This document shows positions 41,759 to 50,581 of a DNA stretch of 64,000 bases, piece by piece. Below the pieces are notes generated by a model. It ran no database searches. It was given only the letters and a program-made list of their open reading frames with translations, and was not told the DNA's origin. The first letter of the stretch is position 1, and each line of letters starts with the position of its first letter. Location: assembly GCF_018998565.1 (NCBI RefSeq), contig NZ_JAHNZO010000001.1:263774-327773 (forward strand). Reading direction: 5' to 3'. Made by a program: the position numbers and the translations under genes. The DNA is from Paenibacillus oleatilyticus. GTDB lineage: Bacteria > Bacillota > Bacilli > Paenibacillales > NBRC-103111.

Positions 41759-43792
41759 TTACTTCGCAAAACCCCGGAATAATGCCTTGATTGCCCCGGC
41801 AAGATGATGACTGCCGCCCCTCGCCTCCACCTTTTCCACCATCAAAGCGACGAGCAGCTTCGGCTTGTCGGTATCGTAAGCGACGAACCAGCCGTTCTCC
41901 TGCCCGGACTCTCCCTTCTTTTGCTTCAGCTCGGCCGTACCGGTCTTGCCTGCCAGCGTCAGCCCGTCGATTCTCGCTGCGCGGCCGGTGCCTGCGGGAT
42001 TTTGAATGACCTCCTTCATCTGTTCCGTCAGCATGCGGCTCACTTCGGGGCGGATCAGTCCGCTTTTCCACACTTCGCCGGTCGTCCGGCCGTCGTATTC
42101 GAGCACCGGCTTAATCATATTGCCGCCGTTCACGAAGACCGTATACGCATCCGCCACATGCAGCGGCGACATGACGACCTCCCCTTGACCGTAGCCAGAG
42201 TCGGCCAACAGAATTTCCTTCTTGATGCCTGCGTTCGACAGCGACGAGACATCGACCGCCAGCGGCAGCGGCAGCTTCTCGCCGAATCCGAACTTGGCGG
42301 CGGCCTTCTCGAAACGTTCCGCTCCCAGACCGAGCGCCACCTGAGCAAAATAGATGTTGTCCGAATACATCAGCGCCTTCGTCAAATTCACCGCGCTGGC
42401 CGCCTCGGATACCCTCGTAACGTAGTAGCTCCCCCACGACGTATCCTTTTTCCACTGCTTCCCGGTAATGGTCTTCTCTTCATTCGGATCAAGCGCCCCC
42501 TGCTCCAAAGCGATGGCCGCCGTGATCGGCTTGAACGCCGACCCGGGGGCGTAAGCACTGGCGTATCGGTTAAACAGCGGCTTGTCCGGGTTCTCCGTCC
42601 ACTTCTTCCACTGCTCGGTCGAAATGCCCGAAATCCAGGCGTTCGGATCGTAAGACGGAGTGCTGACCAACGCGAGCAGCTCGCCGGTCAACGGCTGCAT
42701 CGCCACGCCCGCTCCCGCATCATTCTCCAGCTCCCGGTACATCGCCCGCTGCATGCTGGAATCGATCGTCAGCTTCACGTCTTCGCCGTCTACCGCATCG
42801 CGCTTGACGAGCGTCACCTTGTCTCGGCCCTCCGCATCCGTAATGTAAATGCGCTGACCGCCCCGGCCGCGCAGCCGGTCCTCCAGCGTCAGCTCGAGCC
42901 CAGTTTTGCCGATCCAATCGTCCGGCCGGTAGCCTTTATCCTTATGCTTCTTCAGCTCCTGCTCGTTCAGCTTGCCGATGTAGCCCGTCAAATGGGCCGC
43001 CGCCGCGCCGAGCGGGTACGAACGTACCTGCTTCGTCCGGTAAGCCGTTCCTTGAACCGTAAGCAGCTCGTTCTCCCGCGGATCGCCTTTCGGAATTAGC
43101 GTGATCGGGACAAAAAGCTCCGGCTTCACCCACGAAGCGCCGAGCTTCGCCTGGATATCCTCCGGCTTCAGGTTCAGCAGTGCCGCCAGTTTGCTCACGG
43201 ACTCCTCGGACGGCTGCTCCATTTTTTGGGGCACGAGGCCGACCTCCCATTGATCTTCGTTGATGGCCAGCCCATGGCCTTGGCGGTCAAGAATTTCTCC
43301 CCGCTTCGCCGGGAGCGTCTGCACGCGCACCTTGTCCGTGTCCTTGAGCTTCGGAAACAGAAACGACGAAGACCAGTCCACTCCCCAGGCGCGCTCTTCC
43401 TTGCGAAGCGTCGCCGTCTGGTCGAACTCGATCGGCCCCGCCGACGTCTGCATTTCCACATGCAGCTTATACCGAATTTGATCCGTCTTCGCATTCGGGT
43501 CTTTCTCCGTCGGCGCCGCCGTGATATTCAGCTCCGTGAGTCCGATTCCTTCATAAATATTTTGGTGTCGACTGACGAACGCATCTTGCGTGACGGATTC
43601 TTTAACATGGTTCGTCAAGCTAGGATACATAGCTGCGTAATCTCTTTTCTGCCAAGCGGCGACGAACGAATCCATCACCTCTTCCGGCGGCTTCATCTCC
43701 GGCTTGCAGGCCGCGAGCGTCAGCAGCAGCGCGACAAACAGGACGCCCCATGCGGCGCCCCTCGCAACTGTTCGATGGGTCAATCTCAGCAC
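41759..43792 (-). CDS. pbpC: Class B penicillin-binding protein, PBP3/MecA type
   Basis: 677 residues. The N-terminal lipoprotein-like leader (LLLTLAAC) precedes an NTF2-like MecA N-terminal domain, then a dimerisation domain (RGEILDRQGHGLAINEDQWE). The transpeptidase domain has SAFK at 418-421, SDN at 477-479 and KTG at 616-618. B. subtilis PBP3 (pbpC) has the same architecture. It cross-links peptidoglycan and tends to have low beta-lactam affinity. The start may be GTG at 43792 or TTG at 43783, the latter better spaced from GGGAG. It is not obviously part of the contractile locus. Confidence 0.88.
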   Translation of the reverse strand: MLRLTHRTVARGAAWGVLFVALLLTLAACKPEMKPPEEVMDSFVAAWQKRDYAAMYPSLTNHVKESVTQDAFVSRHQNIYEGIGLTELNITAAPTEKDPNAKTDQIRYKLHVEMQTSAGPIEFDQTATLRKEERAWGVDWSSSFLFPKLKDTDKVRVQTLPAKRGEILDRQGHGLAINEDQWEVGLVPQKMEQPSEESVSKLAALLNLKPEDIQAKLGASWVKPELFVPITLIPKGDPRENELLTVQGTAYRTKQVRSYPLGAAAAHLTGYIGKLNEQELKKHKDKGYRPDDWIGKTGLELTLEDRLRGRGGQRIYITDAEGRDKVTLVKRDAVDGEDVKLTIDSSMQRAMYRELENDAGAGVAMQPLTGELLALVSTPSYDPNAWISGISTEQWKKWTENPDKPLFNRYASAYAPGSAFKPITAAIALEQGALDPNEEKTITGKQWKKDTSWGSYYVTRVSEAASAVNLTKALMYSDNIYFAQVALGLGAERFEKAAAKFGFGEKLPLPLAVDVSSLSNAGIKKEILLADSGYGQGEVVMSPLHVADAYTVFVNGGNMIKPVLEYDGRTTGEVWKSGLIRPEVSRMLTEQMKEVIQNPAGTGRAARIDGLTLAGKTGTAELKQKKGESGQENGWFVAYDTDKPKLLVALMVEKVEARGGSHHLAGAIKALFRGFAK

Positions 43793-43902
43793 TCCCTCTC
43801 TCTATCCACTCGTCTCCATTGTAGCCAAGCGCAGGCGGAAGGAGAACGGATAGCTTCCTGATATTTCCCTTACGAAACGCTGACCGGGACCAACCGGAAA
43901 TG

Positions 43903-43933
43903 TTGGATACCGCTTTTGGCGCGGTGGTATAAT
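43903..43933 (+). promoter_or_regulatory. Promoter of the glycerate kinase gene
   Basis: TATAAT at 43928-43933 with TTGGAT at 43903-43908, spacer 19 bases, a little long. The -10 is perfect and lies 35 bases before the start codon at 43969. Confidence 0.45.
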
Positions 43934-43968
43934 TGTTTTATTCTATGGATTTTGCGAGGGAATGGCAC

Positions 43969-45105
43969 ATGAAAATCGTGATTGCGCCGGATTCGTTCAA
44001 AGGCTCGCTGTCCGCTCTGCAGCTGTGCGGAGCCGTGAGCTCCGGCATTCGGAGCGTCGTCCCGGACGCCGACATCGTCGAGCTTCCGGTCGCGGACGGC
44101 GGAGAAGGTACGGTAGACAGCCTTGTGCATGCCTGTGGCGGTACCCGGGTGGAAGCGCAGGTTCGCGGCCCGCTCGGAGAGCCGGTCTCAGCCTGCTACG
44201 GCCTCCTGAAGGACGGCACCGCCGTCATCGAAATGGCGCAGGCGTCCGGGCTGCCGCTCGTTCCCGAAGCGCGGCGCAACCCTCTTGCCTCCTCCTCCTA
44301 CGGGACAGGCGAGCTGATTCGGGCCGCATTGGACCGCGGATGCCGGCAGTTTCTCATCGGACTCGGCGGCAGCGCGACGAACGACGGCGGGGCCGGCATG
44401 CTGGAGGCGCTCGGCGTCCGGTGGTACGGAGCGGACGCCGTCCCGCTGCCCTCCGGGGGCGGAGCGCTCGCCGGGCTCGCCGGCTTCGACGCCTCCGGCA
44501 TGGACCCGCGTCTCGCGGAATGCCGCTTCGTGGCGGCAACGGACGTCCGCAACCCGCTCTGCGGGCCGGAGGGGGCTTCCGCCGTCTTCGGCCCGCAGAA
44601 GGGCGCGACGCCGGACATGACGCAGGCGCTAGATCGGGCGCTTCGGCAGTGGGCCGAAGTCATTCGCCGGCAAACCGGCGTCGACGTGCTGACGCTGCCC
44701 GGCGGCGGCGCGGCCGGCGGCATGGGGGCCGGGCTGCATGCGTTCCTCGGCGCCCAGCTTCGCTCCGGCATCGACATCGTGCTGGAGAAAGCGAAGTTCG
44801 AAGCGCAGCTTCGGGACGCCGACTTGGTCATCACCGGCGAAGGCCGGCTGGACAGGCAGACGCTATCCGGCAAAGCGATTGCCGGCATCTGCCGCAAGGC
44901 CCGGGACGCCGGAGTGCCGGTAGTCGCCTTGTGCGGCAGTCTGGAGCTGCCCACAGAGCAGTTGGACGAGCTCGGACTGACGGCGGCTTTTTCCATCGTA
45001 CGCAAGCCTTGCGACTTGCAGGAAGCGGTCGGGCGCGCTGCGGAGTGGGCGAGCGAGGCGGCCGCCCAAATGATGCGCCTGCTGCAGGGTGTCAGACCGC
45101 GATAG
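43969..45105 (+). CDS. glxK: Glycerate kinase (GarK/GlxK family)
   Basis: 378 residues from the ATG at 43969. The family signatures are present: MKIVIAPDSFKGSLSA at the start, LPVADGGEGTVDSL, GLGGSATNDGGAGML, TDVRNPLCGPEGAS, FGPQKGATP and ITGEGRLDRQTLSGKA. The enzyme phosphorylates D-glycerate to 2-phosphoglycerate, linking glycerate to glycolysis. The upstream extension of the frame lacks a binding site. The gene is monocistronic or shares a transcript with pdxK 111 bases downstream. Confidence 0.95.
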   Translation: MKIVIAPDSFKGSLSALQLCGAVSSGIRSVVPDADIVELPVADGGEGTVDSLVHACGGTRVEAQVRGPLGEPVSACYGLLKDGTAVIEMAQASGLPLVPEARRNPLASSSYGTGELIRAALDRGCRQFLIGLGGSATNDGGAGMLEALGVRWYGADAVPLPSGGGALAGLAGFDASGMDPRLAECRFVAATDVRNPLCGPEGASAVFGPQKGATPDMTQALDRALRQWAEVIRRQTGVDVLTLPGGGAAGGMGAGLHAFLGAQLRSGIDIVLEKAKFEAQLRDADLVITGEGRLDRQTLSGKAIAGICRKARDAGVPVVALCGSLELPTEQLDELGLTAAFSIVRKPCDLQEAVGRAAEWASEAAAQMMRLLQGVRPR

Positions 45106-45216
45106 TAATTTTTTGGAATTTTTCGTCTGAATCCGCGAATTTTCGATTGAAATTTTGCGCCAACGTGATAGGATAGGTCATAAATGCAACTTTATTCATC
45201 CGGGGAGAGAAGTACA

Positions 45217-46026
45217 ATGAGCATACCTAAAGCTTTAACCATTGCCGGCTCCGATACTAGCGGCGGCGCCGGAATTCAAGCCGATTTAAAAACGTTCCAG
45301 GAGCGCGACGTCTACGGAATGACGGTTCTCACGACGGTCGTGACGATGGACCCGAACAACCAATGGCACCATGGCGTTCATCCGGTCGCTTTGCCTACCG
45401 TCGAAGCCCAGCTGCAAACCGTGCTTGACGGCATTGGCGTCGATGCGCTCAAGACGGGCATGCTCGGCTCCGTCGAGCTGATCGAGCTCGTCACGCGTAC
45501 GCTCAAAGGCAAAGGGCTGCAGCGTATCGTCGTGGACCCGGTGATGGTCTGCAAAGGCAACGACGAGGCGCTCCATCCCGAATCTACCGTAGCGCTGCGG
45601 GAGCTGCTCGTCCCGATCGCGGACGTCGTCACTCCGAATTTGTTCGAAGCGGCGCAGCTTGCGAACCGTCCGCCGATTCAAACGTTGGAGGACATGAAAG
45701 AAGCGGCGCAGATCATCCATGCGACAGGCGTCAAATACGTCCTGATCAAAGGCGGCGCGAAGCTCAATCACCCTCAAGCGGTCGACTTGCTATATGACGG
45801 AACGGAATTCGAGCTGTACGAATCCGACAAAATTTCCACCACCTACACGCATGGCGCCGGATGCACGTACTCCGCGGCCATTACGGCCGAGCTCGCCAAA
45901 GGCGCCAACGTCAAAGAAGCGGTCGGCACCGCAAAACGGTTCATCAGCGCAGCCATCCGGCACGGCTTTCCGCTGAACGGCTTTGTTGGCCCAACCCGCC
46001 ATTCGGCGCTGCGCCAGTTCGGATAA
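45217..46026 (+). CDS. pdxK: Pyridoxine/pyridoxal kinase (ThiD-like PdxK)
   Basis: 269 residues from the ATG at 45217, with GGGGAG before it. Ribokinase-fold signatures: ALTIAGSDTSGGAGIQADLK, DPVMVCKGNDEALH, VTPNLFEAAQLA, YVLIKGG and the anion hole THGAGCTYSAAIT. The CKGND and Cys in HGAGCTYS fit Bacillus-type PdxK rather than bacterial ThiD. It makes pyridoxal phosphate precursors in the salvage pathway. Confidence 0.92.
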   Translation: MSIPKALTIAGSDTSGGAGIQADLKTFQERDVYGMTVLTTVVTMDPNNQWHHGVHPVALPTVEAQLQTVLDGIGVDALKTGMLGSVELIELVTRTLKGKGLQRIVVDPVMVCKGNDEALHPESTVALRELLVPIADVVTPNLFEAAQLANRPPIQTLEDMKEAAQIIHATGVKYVLIKGGAKLNHPQAVDLLYDGTEFELYESDKISTTYTHGAGCTYSAAITAELAKGANVKEAVGTAKRFISAAIRHGFPLNGFVGPTRHSALRQFG

Positions 46027-46050
46027 GCCTGTCACGATTTTCTCCATATC

Positions 46051-46079
46051 AAAGAGCCTGTCTCCGAGACGGGCTCTTT
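46051..46079 (+). terminator. Terminator after pdxK (probably bidirectional)
   Basis: AAAGAGCCTGTC pairs with GACGGGCTCTTT (12 bp, one G-U), then TTCTTTCT. It sits 25 bases after the pdxK stop and 23 bases beyond the convergent TetR stop. Confidence 0.8.
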
Positions 46080-46101
46080 ATTCTTTCTGTCGGCGACAGC
46101 G

Positions 46102-46695
46102 TTACGGCACAAGCAAGCTGTCCAAATGCCGCGCAACGATCTCCGCAATTTCTTCCGCACGCATGACCTCGGACGCGATGACGCCGTGTACGAGCAAACC
46201 GTCCACCAACGCGTGGAACCGCTTCGCTTCCAGCTCCGTGTCAAGGCCCGGCTTCAGCAGCTGTGATTCGCCGAGGGTATCAAAGATGTTACGGAATACG
46301 TCCCGTAGCGAATCGTGAATTTCCCGGCTTAGCGGCCTCAAGTCCGGCTCGGTCAAAGCAAAAGTCGAAAAGGCTATCCAGATTTGACTTTCCGCCAAGC
46401 GGTCTTCGTCCAGCGGCACGATTTGACCGATAAGCGCTTCGATATTTTCCCGGGGATCGCCGTCCTGCGGAAGCGACTGTATACGTTTTTTTATCCGTTC
46501 GGCGACCAGCCGCATGGAGAAAGCCAATAAAGCCGATTGCGAATCGAAGTAATGACGAAGCGAGCCAAGAGACATCCCGGCTTCCTCGGCGACTCTGCGC
46601 ACGCTTACTCCTTCCAGCCCTTCCCGGCGAATAATCCGCCACACCGCTTCCGCCAGCTGCTCCCGTCGCTCTTCATGGTTTACAATTTTAGGCAT
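46102..46695 (-). CDS. TetR/BetI-like transcriptional repressor
   Basis: 197 residues. An N-terminal TetR helix-turn-helix (LAEAVWRIIRREGLEGVSVR, then RVAEEAGMSLGSLRHYFDSQ) and a helical ligand-binding C-terminus with BetI-type features (EIHDSLRDVFRNIFDTL). The gene is divergent from the small membrane protein at 46799, whose promoter lies in the 103-base gap; it probably represses that gene and itself. The ligand is unknown. Confidence 0.88.
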   Translation of the reverse strand: MPKIVNHEERREQLAEAVWRIIRREGLEGVSVRRVAEEAGMSLGSLRHYFDSQSALLAFSMRLVAERIKKRIQSLPQDGDPRENIEALIGQIVPLDEDRLAESQIWIAFSTFALTEPDLRPLSREIHDSLRDVFRNIFDTLGESQLLKPGLDTELEAKRFHALVDGLLVHGVIASEVMRAEEIAEIVARHLDSLLVP

Positions 46696-46713
46696 GTCCC
46701 GATTATAGCACGG

Positions 46714-46772
46714 TTGTTTTTTTTAACACAACAATGCTAAAATAAAACCCTGCTTAGCAATACAGTCGTATT
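46714..46772 (+). promoter_or_regulatory. Promoter and possible operator between TetR and the membrane protein
   Basis: TTGTTT (46714-46719), 18-base spacer, TAAAAT (46738-46743). Just downstream, AATAC-AGTC-GTATT (46759-46772) is a short dyad. TGCTAA and TTAGCA form a wider one around the -10. Either could bind the divergent TetR protein. Confidence 0.4.
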
Positions 46773-46798
46773 AAAAAAGAAAAGAAAGGACTGATTGT

Positions 46799-47332
46799 AT
46801 GACGATAGCCGCATTTATTATCGGTTGTGAAATTGGCTTCTGGGTGTTTGTCGTCGCCGGACTTGTCTTCCGCTATATTTTTGGCATGAAACGAATCGGA
46901 GCTCTTTTGCTGGTCGCCACGCCGGTGGTCGATCTGGTCCTGATTATCGCGACCGTCATTGATTTGCGCAACGGGGCGACCGCGAGCTTCGTACACGGCC
47001 TCGCCGCCGTCTATATCGGCGTATCCGTCGCCTACGGCCACCGGATGATCCGGTGGGCCGACGTACGTTTCGCACACCGGTTCGCAGGGGCTCCGGCGCC
47101 CGAACCGAAGCCGAAGCACGGCGCCGCCCATGCCCGTCGCGAGCGGCAGACGTGGTTTCTTCACCTGCTGGCCTGGATGATCGGCAGCGTGATTCTGCTC
47201 GGCATGATCTGGTTCGTCGACGACGAAAGCCGGACGGTGGAGTTGTGGAGCATGATCTCGCGCTGGGCGGTCATATTGGGGATCGACTTTATATGGAGCT
47301 TCAGCTATACCTTCTGGCCCAAAAAAGCATAG
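46799..47332 (+). CDS. Small integral membrane protein (four predicted segments)
   Basis: 177 residues with four hydrophobic segments (about 3-26, 33-54, 62-78, 117-137) plus a final amphipathic one. It has a charged cytoplasmic-type loop rich in Pro/Lys/His around residues 98-115. It resembles the YmcC-like uncharacterised membrane proteins of bacilli. The ATG at 46799 follows AAAGGA. It is divergent from a TetR gene, so its expression is probably ligand-controlled, as for small transporters, but no substrate can be named. Confidence 0.75.
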   Translation: MTIAAFIIGCEIGFWVFVVAGLVFRYIFGMKRIGALLLVATPVVDLVLIIATVIDLRNGATASFVHGLAAVYIGVSVAYGHRMIRWADVRFAHRFAGAPAPEPKPKHGAAHARRERQTWFLHLLAWMIGSVILLGMIWFVDDESRTVELWSMISRWAVILGIDFIWSFSYTFWPKKA

Positions 47333-47410
47333 CCGGATTTTGCTGGAACCTTATTCCCCTCTCGCGCGTAAGAGTAAGACAATCGTACATTTTTTGCCGA
47401 AAGGAGACCG

Positions 47411-47443
47411 ATGCCCATGCCTCGCCTAAAAATCCCCCGTTAA
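47411..47443 (+). CDS. Possible 10-residue leader peptide upstream of the aminoglycoside resistance gene
   Basis: AAAGGAG, four bases, then ATG and ten codons (MPMPRLKIPR) ending at TAA. The stop is embedded in CCCCCGTTAACCCCGGGG, and a GC-rich stretch follows before the resistance gene at 47519. The arrangement looks like a translational attenuator leader. A chance match is possible because the peptide is so short. Confidence 0.35.
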   Translation: MPMPRLKIPR

Positions 47444-47518
47444 CCCCGGGGACCGCCGCCTCCGTTCGAAGCAGTGCGCGAAACAAACATTTATTTTTAT
47501 CAAGGAGCGTGCAAACGA

Positions 47519-48283
47519 ATGAACGGACCACAGGCGGTAACCAAAGAAGAAAGACGGGCCATTGCCCTTAAAATTGCCGACCGGCTTAAGCAGGTTTACG
47601 GCGACAACCTGAAAGCGATCGGCCTCTACGGCTCCATGGCCCGCGGCACAGACGGGCCGTTCTCGGACACCGAGATGCTTTGCGTTCTCCGCTCGGGAGA
47701 CGAACCGGTCGACTTCAGCCACGAATGGGCGGCTGGGGCCTGGAAAGCGGAGGTGAACGTGTACAGCGAGGAAGTGCTGCTGCAGTACGCCCGGACCGTC
47801 GAGGATACATGGCCCCTGTCCCACGGCGCCTTCCTTACGGCTCTGCCGCTGTACGACCCGGACGGCTTTTTTGAAGACCTGAAAGCAGCGGTCCAATCGC
47901 CGGTCGAAGCCGATTTCCGGGAAAACATCCGCAGCATTCTGGTCGGCGAGATGTTCGAGTTCGCCGGCAAATGGCGCAATACCAACGCCCAAGGCCCGCA
48001 GACGTACCTGCCTTATCTGGCCATGGAAACCGTGCATTACGCCGCAATGCTCATCGGGCTGCATCATCGGACGTCCTACTCTACGGGAGCCAAGGTCATT
48101 CCCGAAGCAATGACCCTGCCCGACCGGCCTGACGGCTTCGATGCGCTGGCACAGCTCGTGCTGTCCGGCGAGCTATCCGACCCGGACCGCGTCTTCCTGG
48201 CGTGCGAGGCTTTCTGGAGCGGCCTGCAAGCGTGGGCGGAAGAGCACGACTATGCATTTATCACGGAACAAATTCCATTTTAG
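47519..48283 (+). CDS. Aminoglycoside 4'-nucleotidyltransferase, ANT(4')-I-like
   Basis: 254 residues from the ATG at 47519 (AAGGAG upstream). It aligns by eye along its whole length with plasmid ANT(4')-I (AadD/kanamycin nucleotidyltransferase): GLYGSMARGTDGPFSDTEM with the metal ligands Asp50 and Glu52, FSHEWAAGAWKAEVN, FEFAGKWRN carrying the likely base Glu, and MLIGLHHRTSYSTGA. The enzyme adenylylates the 4'-hydroxyl of kanamycin, tobramycin and relatives. The sequence is clearly diverged and GC-rich like its neighbours, so it looks like a resident chromosomal copy rather than a recent plasmid acquisition. Confidence 0.9.
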   Translation: MNGPQAVTKEERRAIALKIADRLKQVYGDNLKAIGLYGSMARGTDGPFSDTEMLCVLRSGDEPVDFSHEWAAGAWKAEVNVYSEEVLLQYARTVEDTWPLSHGAFLTALPLYDPDGFFEDLKAAVQSPVEADFRENIRSILVGEMFEFAGKWRNTNAQGPQTYLPYLAMETVHYAAMLIGLHHRTSYSTGAKVIPEAMTLPDRPDGFDALAQLVLSGELSDPDRVFLACEAFWSGLQAWAEEHDYAFITEQIPF

Positions 48284-48303
48284 AAGGCAATCCGGCACTA
48301 AGG

Positions 48304-48327
48304 CCCGCACCCGCTGCGGGTCTTTTT
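48304..48327 (+). terminator. Terminator of the nucleotidyltransferase gene
   Basis: CCCGCA with TGCGGG around a five-base loop, then TCTTTTT, 20 bases after the stop. Confidence 0.75.
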
Positions 48328-48352
48328 CTATGTCTGCGGAGATTTTTTTGTA

Positions 48353-48382
48353 TTGACTGTACGTTCAGTCATAAATTATACT
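48353..48382 (+). promoter_or_regulatory. Promoter with embedded TetR-type operator
   Basis: TTGACT (48353-48358), 18-base spacer, TATACT (48377-48382). The dyad TGACTGTACGTTCAGTCA (48354-48371) has six-base perfect arms and fills the -35 and spacer, the classic position for a TetR-family repressor. The operon it controls encodes the hydrolase and its own TetR regulator, so autoregulation is likely. Confidence 0.75.
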
Positions 48383-48489
48383 AAAGCTGCAAGGACCATG
48401 GCACCTTTTCCCATCGGTTCGGTTAGGCGTCACGGTCCGGTCATCATTCTATCCGCAGTTGCGGAAAATACGTCGGAGGAGGAAACACG

Positions 48490-49242
48490 ATGGATCTTCA
48501 CTACGAAATTCATGGTACGGGCAACGAGACGATCGTCCTGCTACACGGGGGCGGGGCAGATCTGCGCACCTGGCAGTTCGTCATTCCGAGGCTTGCGGCG
48601 AACTATCGGATTATCGCATTCGACGGCCGGGGAGCCGGACAATCGCCAGCGCCTGTCGAGCCCGCCAATTACGTCGAGGATGTAAAAATGGTTCTTGACC
48701 ACTTCGGCCTGGAAAAGGCCATACTCGTCGGCCATTCCATGGGCGGCCAGATTGCCGTCGACTTCGACCTGACGTATCCCGAGCGGGTATCCAAGCTCGG
48801 GCTTATCGCCTGCTCCGTTACGGGCTTCCGGAATGCGCCGGACATTGAGGAGCGGTTCCAGCGCGTCCTCGCGGCGGCGCCGGATGTGGAGAAAATGACC
48901 GAGTTTTCGCTCGATTTTCCGTCCTATGACGTCGTCAAAGCAAGTCCGCATCTAGAGCTTATGACCGAGATGATTCGACACAATATTAAGCGATGGTTTG
49001 ATTGGAAAAGCGGCGAATCGGTATGGCCCCAGCCTCCTGCCATCGAAAGGCTGGACCGGCTTGCGGCGCCGACTTTGTTCATGATCGGCACACTCGACCG
49101 CCCAGACCTGTTCCCGCTCGCCGAGCAATTCGGGCAGCTTCCGAATGCCCGCCTCGTGTGGATCGACGGCGGGGATCATATGCTTATGCTCACCCATCCC
49201 GACGAGGTTTCCCATACGATTTTGCAATTTCTGGAGGAGTAA
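48490..49242 (+). CDS. Alpha/beta-fold hydrolase
   Basis: 250 residues. HG motif (VLLHGGGADLRTW), nucleophile Ser83 in GHSMGGQIA, acid Asp in MIGTLDRPDLFP, and His in GGDHMLML. This layout fits the 3-oxoadipate enol-lactonase or proline-iminopeptidase-like group, but the substrate cannot be told. GGAGGA precedes the ATG at 48490. It is the first gene of a TetR-controlled two-gene operon, suggesting inducible detoxification or ester hydrolysis. Confidence 0.88.
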   Translation: MDLHYEIHGTGNETIVLLHGGGADLRTWQFVIPRLAANYRIIAFDGRGAGQSPAPVEPANYVEDVKMVLDHFGLEKAILVGHSMGGQIAVDFDLTYPERVSKLGLIACSVTGFRNAPDIEERFQRVLAAAPDVEKMTEFSLDFPSYDVVKASPHLELMTEMIRHNIKRWFDWKSGESVWPQPPAIERLDRLAAPTLFMIGTLDRPDLFPLAEQFGQLPNARLVWIDGGDHMLMLTHPDEVSHTILQFLEE

Positions 49243-49246
49243 CGAC

Positions 49247-49858
49247 ATGCCCCGAACGCCGGAGGAAAACGAACGGATTCGCCGCGCCGCCCGAGATAAA
49301 ATTTTACAAGCGGCCACGGAGCTTTTTATCGAGAAAGGGTTCCACTCCGCATCCATCGACGATGTAGCCAAGCGGGCGGACATTTCAAAGGGCCTTCTCT
49401 ACAATTATTTCAAAGGCAAAGAGGAGCTCTTGGCCGCCATGGTCGATCTTCGTATCGAAGAGGTGCTCGAAGTGATGCAAGCCGCCGCCGCCAAAGAAAC
49501 CCCTGCCGAGCAGCTGCGCCACATCGTCGAAGGGGCGCTGGACAACGTCCGCGAACAGCCGGAAGTATTCCGCTTCTACCTGAACTTGTTCACCTGTCCG
49601 AGACAAGATGAGGTTGTGGCCAAGCATGGAAACCGGCTGCTTGGTGCCTACGCGGAGCAGTTCGAGGCCCAATGCGAAATGTTCGAGAAGCTGGGTGCTC
49701 CCGATCCCCGGAAACGGTCCCTTCACTTCTCTTCAACACTTCAGGGAATTATGCTGATGTATACGAACTATCCTTCGGGCTTCCCGCTGGACGACATGAA
49801 GGCGCAAACGATCGAGGAGTTTTGCGGCAATCGGAATTTGCAACCGGACGGCTCCTGA
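49247..49858 (+). CDS. TetR-family regulator, autoregulating with the hydrolase
   Basis: 203 residues. The helix-turn-helix covers DKILQAATELFIEKGFHSAS and DDVAKRADISKGLLYNYFKG. The ATG at 49247 comes five bases after the hydrolase stop, and its binding site (GGAGGAG) lies inside the hydrolase's last codons, so the two are coupled. The TGACTG dyad in the promoter at 48353-48382 is the probable target. Confidence 0.9.
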   Translation: MPRTPEENERIRRAARDKILQAATELFIEKGFHSASIDDVAKRADISKGLLYNYFKGKEELLAAMVDLRIEEVLEVMQAAAAKETPAEQLRHIVEGALDNVREQPEVFRFYLNLFTCPRQDEVVAKHGNRLLGAYAEQFEAQCEMFEKLGAPDPRKRSLHFSSTLQGIMLMYTNYPSGFPLDDMKAQTIEEFCGNRNLQPDGS

Positions 49859-49907
49859 CTCTCCCGCAGCTTCCGCTCCGTCGATAGGACGGCGGCGGAA
49901 GCCCCTC

Positions 49908-50399
49908 CTATTCCATGCCCCCTTGCTTTGTTCCAACCACGCCATCGAACGGTTCGTTGCGCTCCAGAGCGCGGTTCAGCTTTTGCAGCATATCCCCGAT
50001 CCCCCGGCTCCCGACCAGCGGAAAATAAATCCGTGTCTCCCCGGGAAACACCTCGGGAACGATCCCGGTAAACTTTTTGCCGCCGAGCACGACAACTTCC
50101 TCAAAACGGTCCAACCGTTTTTCGCTTACTTGACGTTTCAACTCGTGCAATGAAATGATTGCCGGGTGACCGCTGCCAAAGGCGACATTGTAATTTTCAT
50201 CGAGCCTATCGTCCGGCAGCAAAAAGCCGTGCTTGGCCGATAATATCGCCCAATGGTCAAAAAAGCGGTCCGCATACGCCTGACATTTTCGGTGAAGGGG
50301 CGAAAGGTACGCCCGTTTGGCTGGGCAAGGACCCGACGGTGCAGCGGCGGTATCCCATATTTTTTTGGCTCCGCAAGGGATGATGCACAGTCTGTTCAC
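49908..50399 (-). CDS. DUF6884-type protein (YaaA-like cysteine-containing)
   Basis: 163 residues from a GTG at 50399, chosen because GGAGCGGG lies eight bases upstream and the protein then begins with the conserved RLCIIPCGAKKIW. Other motifs: YADRFFDHWAILSAKHGFLL, PDDRLDENYNVAF, VVVLGGKKFTGIVPEVF and PLVGSRGIGDMLQKL. This pattern matches DUF6884, related to YaaA/UPF0246-like enzymes often near nucleic acid or tRNA modification genes. The function is unknown. Confidence 0.8.
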   Translation of the reverse strand: MNRLCIIPCGAKKIWDTAAAPSGPCPAKRAYLSPLHRKCQAYADRFFDHWAILSAKHGFLLPDDRLDENYNVAFGSGHPAIISLHELKRQVSEKRLDRFEEVVVLGGKKFTGIVPEVFPGETRIYFPLVGSRGIGDMLQKLNRALERNEPFDGVVGTKQGGME

Positions 50400-50581
50400 G
50401 TTCGTCCCGCTCCTTCCGTCGTTGTGCGCAAGCAGCCTATGCATCCTAAGCTGTCTGCCGCTTACTGCTTCGCCGCGGGAGCAGTCTTCCCCTTCTTTTT
50501 TCCCCAGACCTGCAACCTTCCCTCCTTCTCGGACGTATACCCATTATCTTCTATATTTTACTGAGCCGAGGTGGAAGCGAA

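Noticed and set aside
41759..43792. PBP as part of the contractile system
   Set aside because: Separate unit with standard PBP3 architecture; nothing but proximity links it to the locus.
43962..45176. 404-codon frame overlapping glycerate kinase
   Set aside because: Arg/Ala-rich GC shadow in another frame of the same gene.
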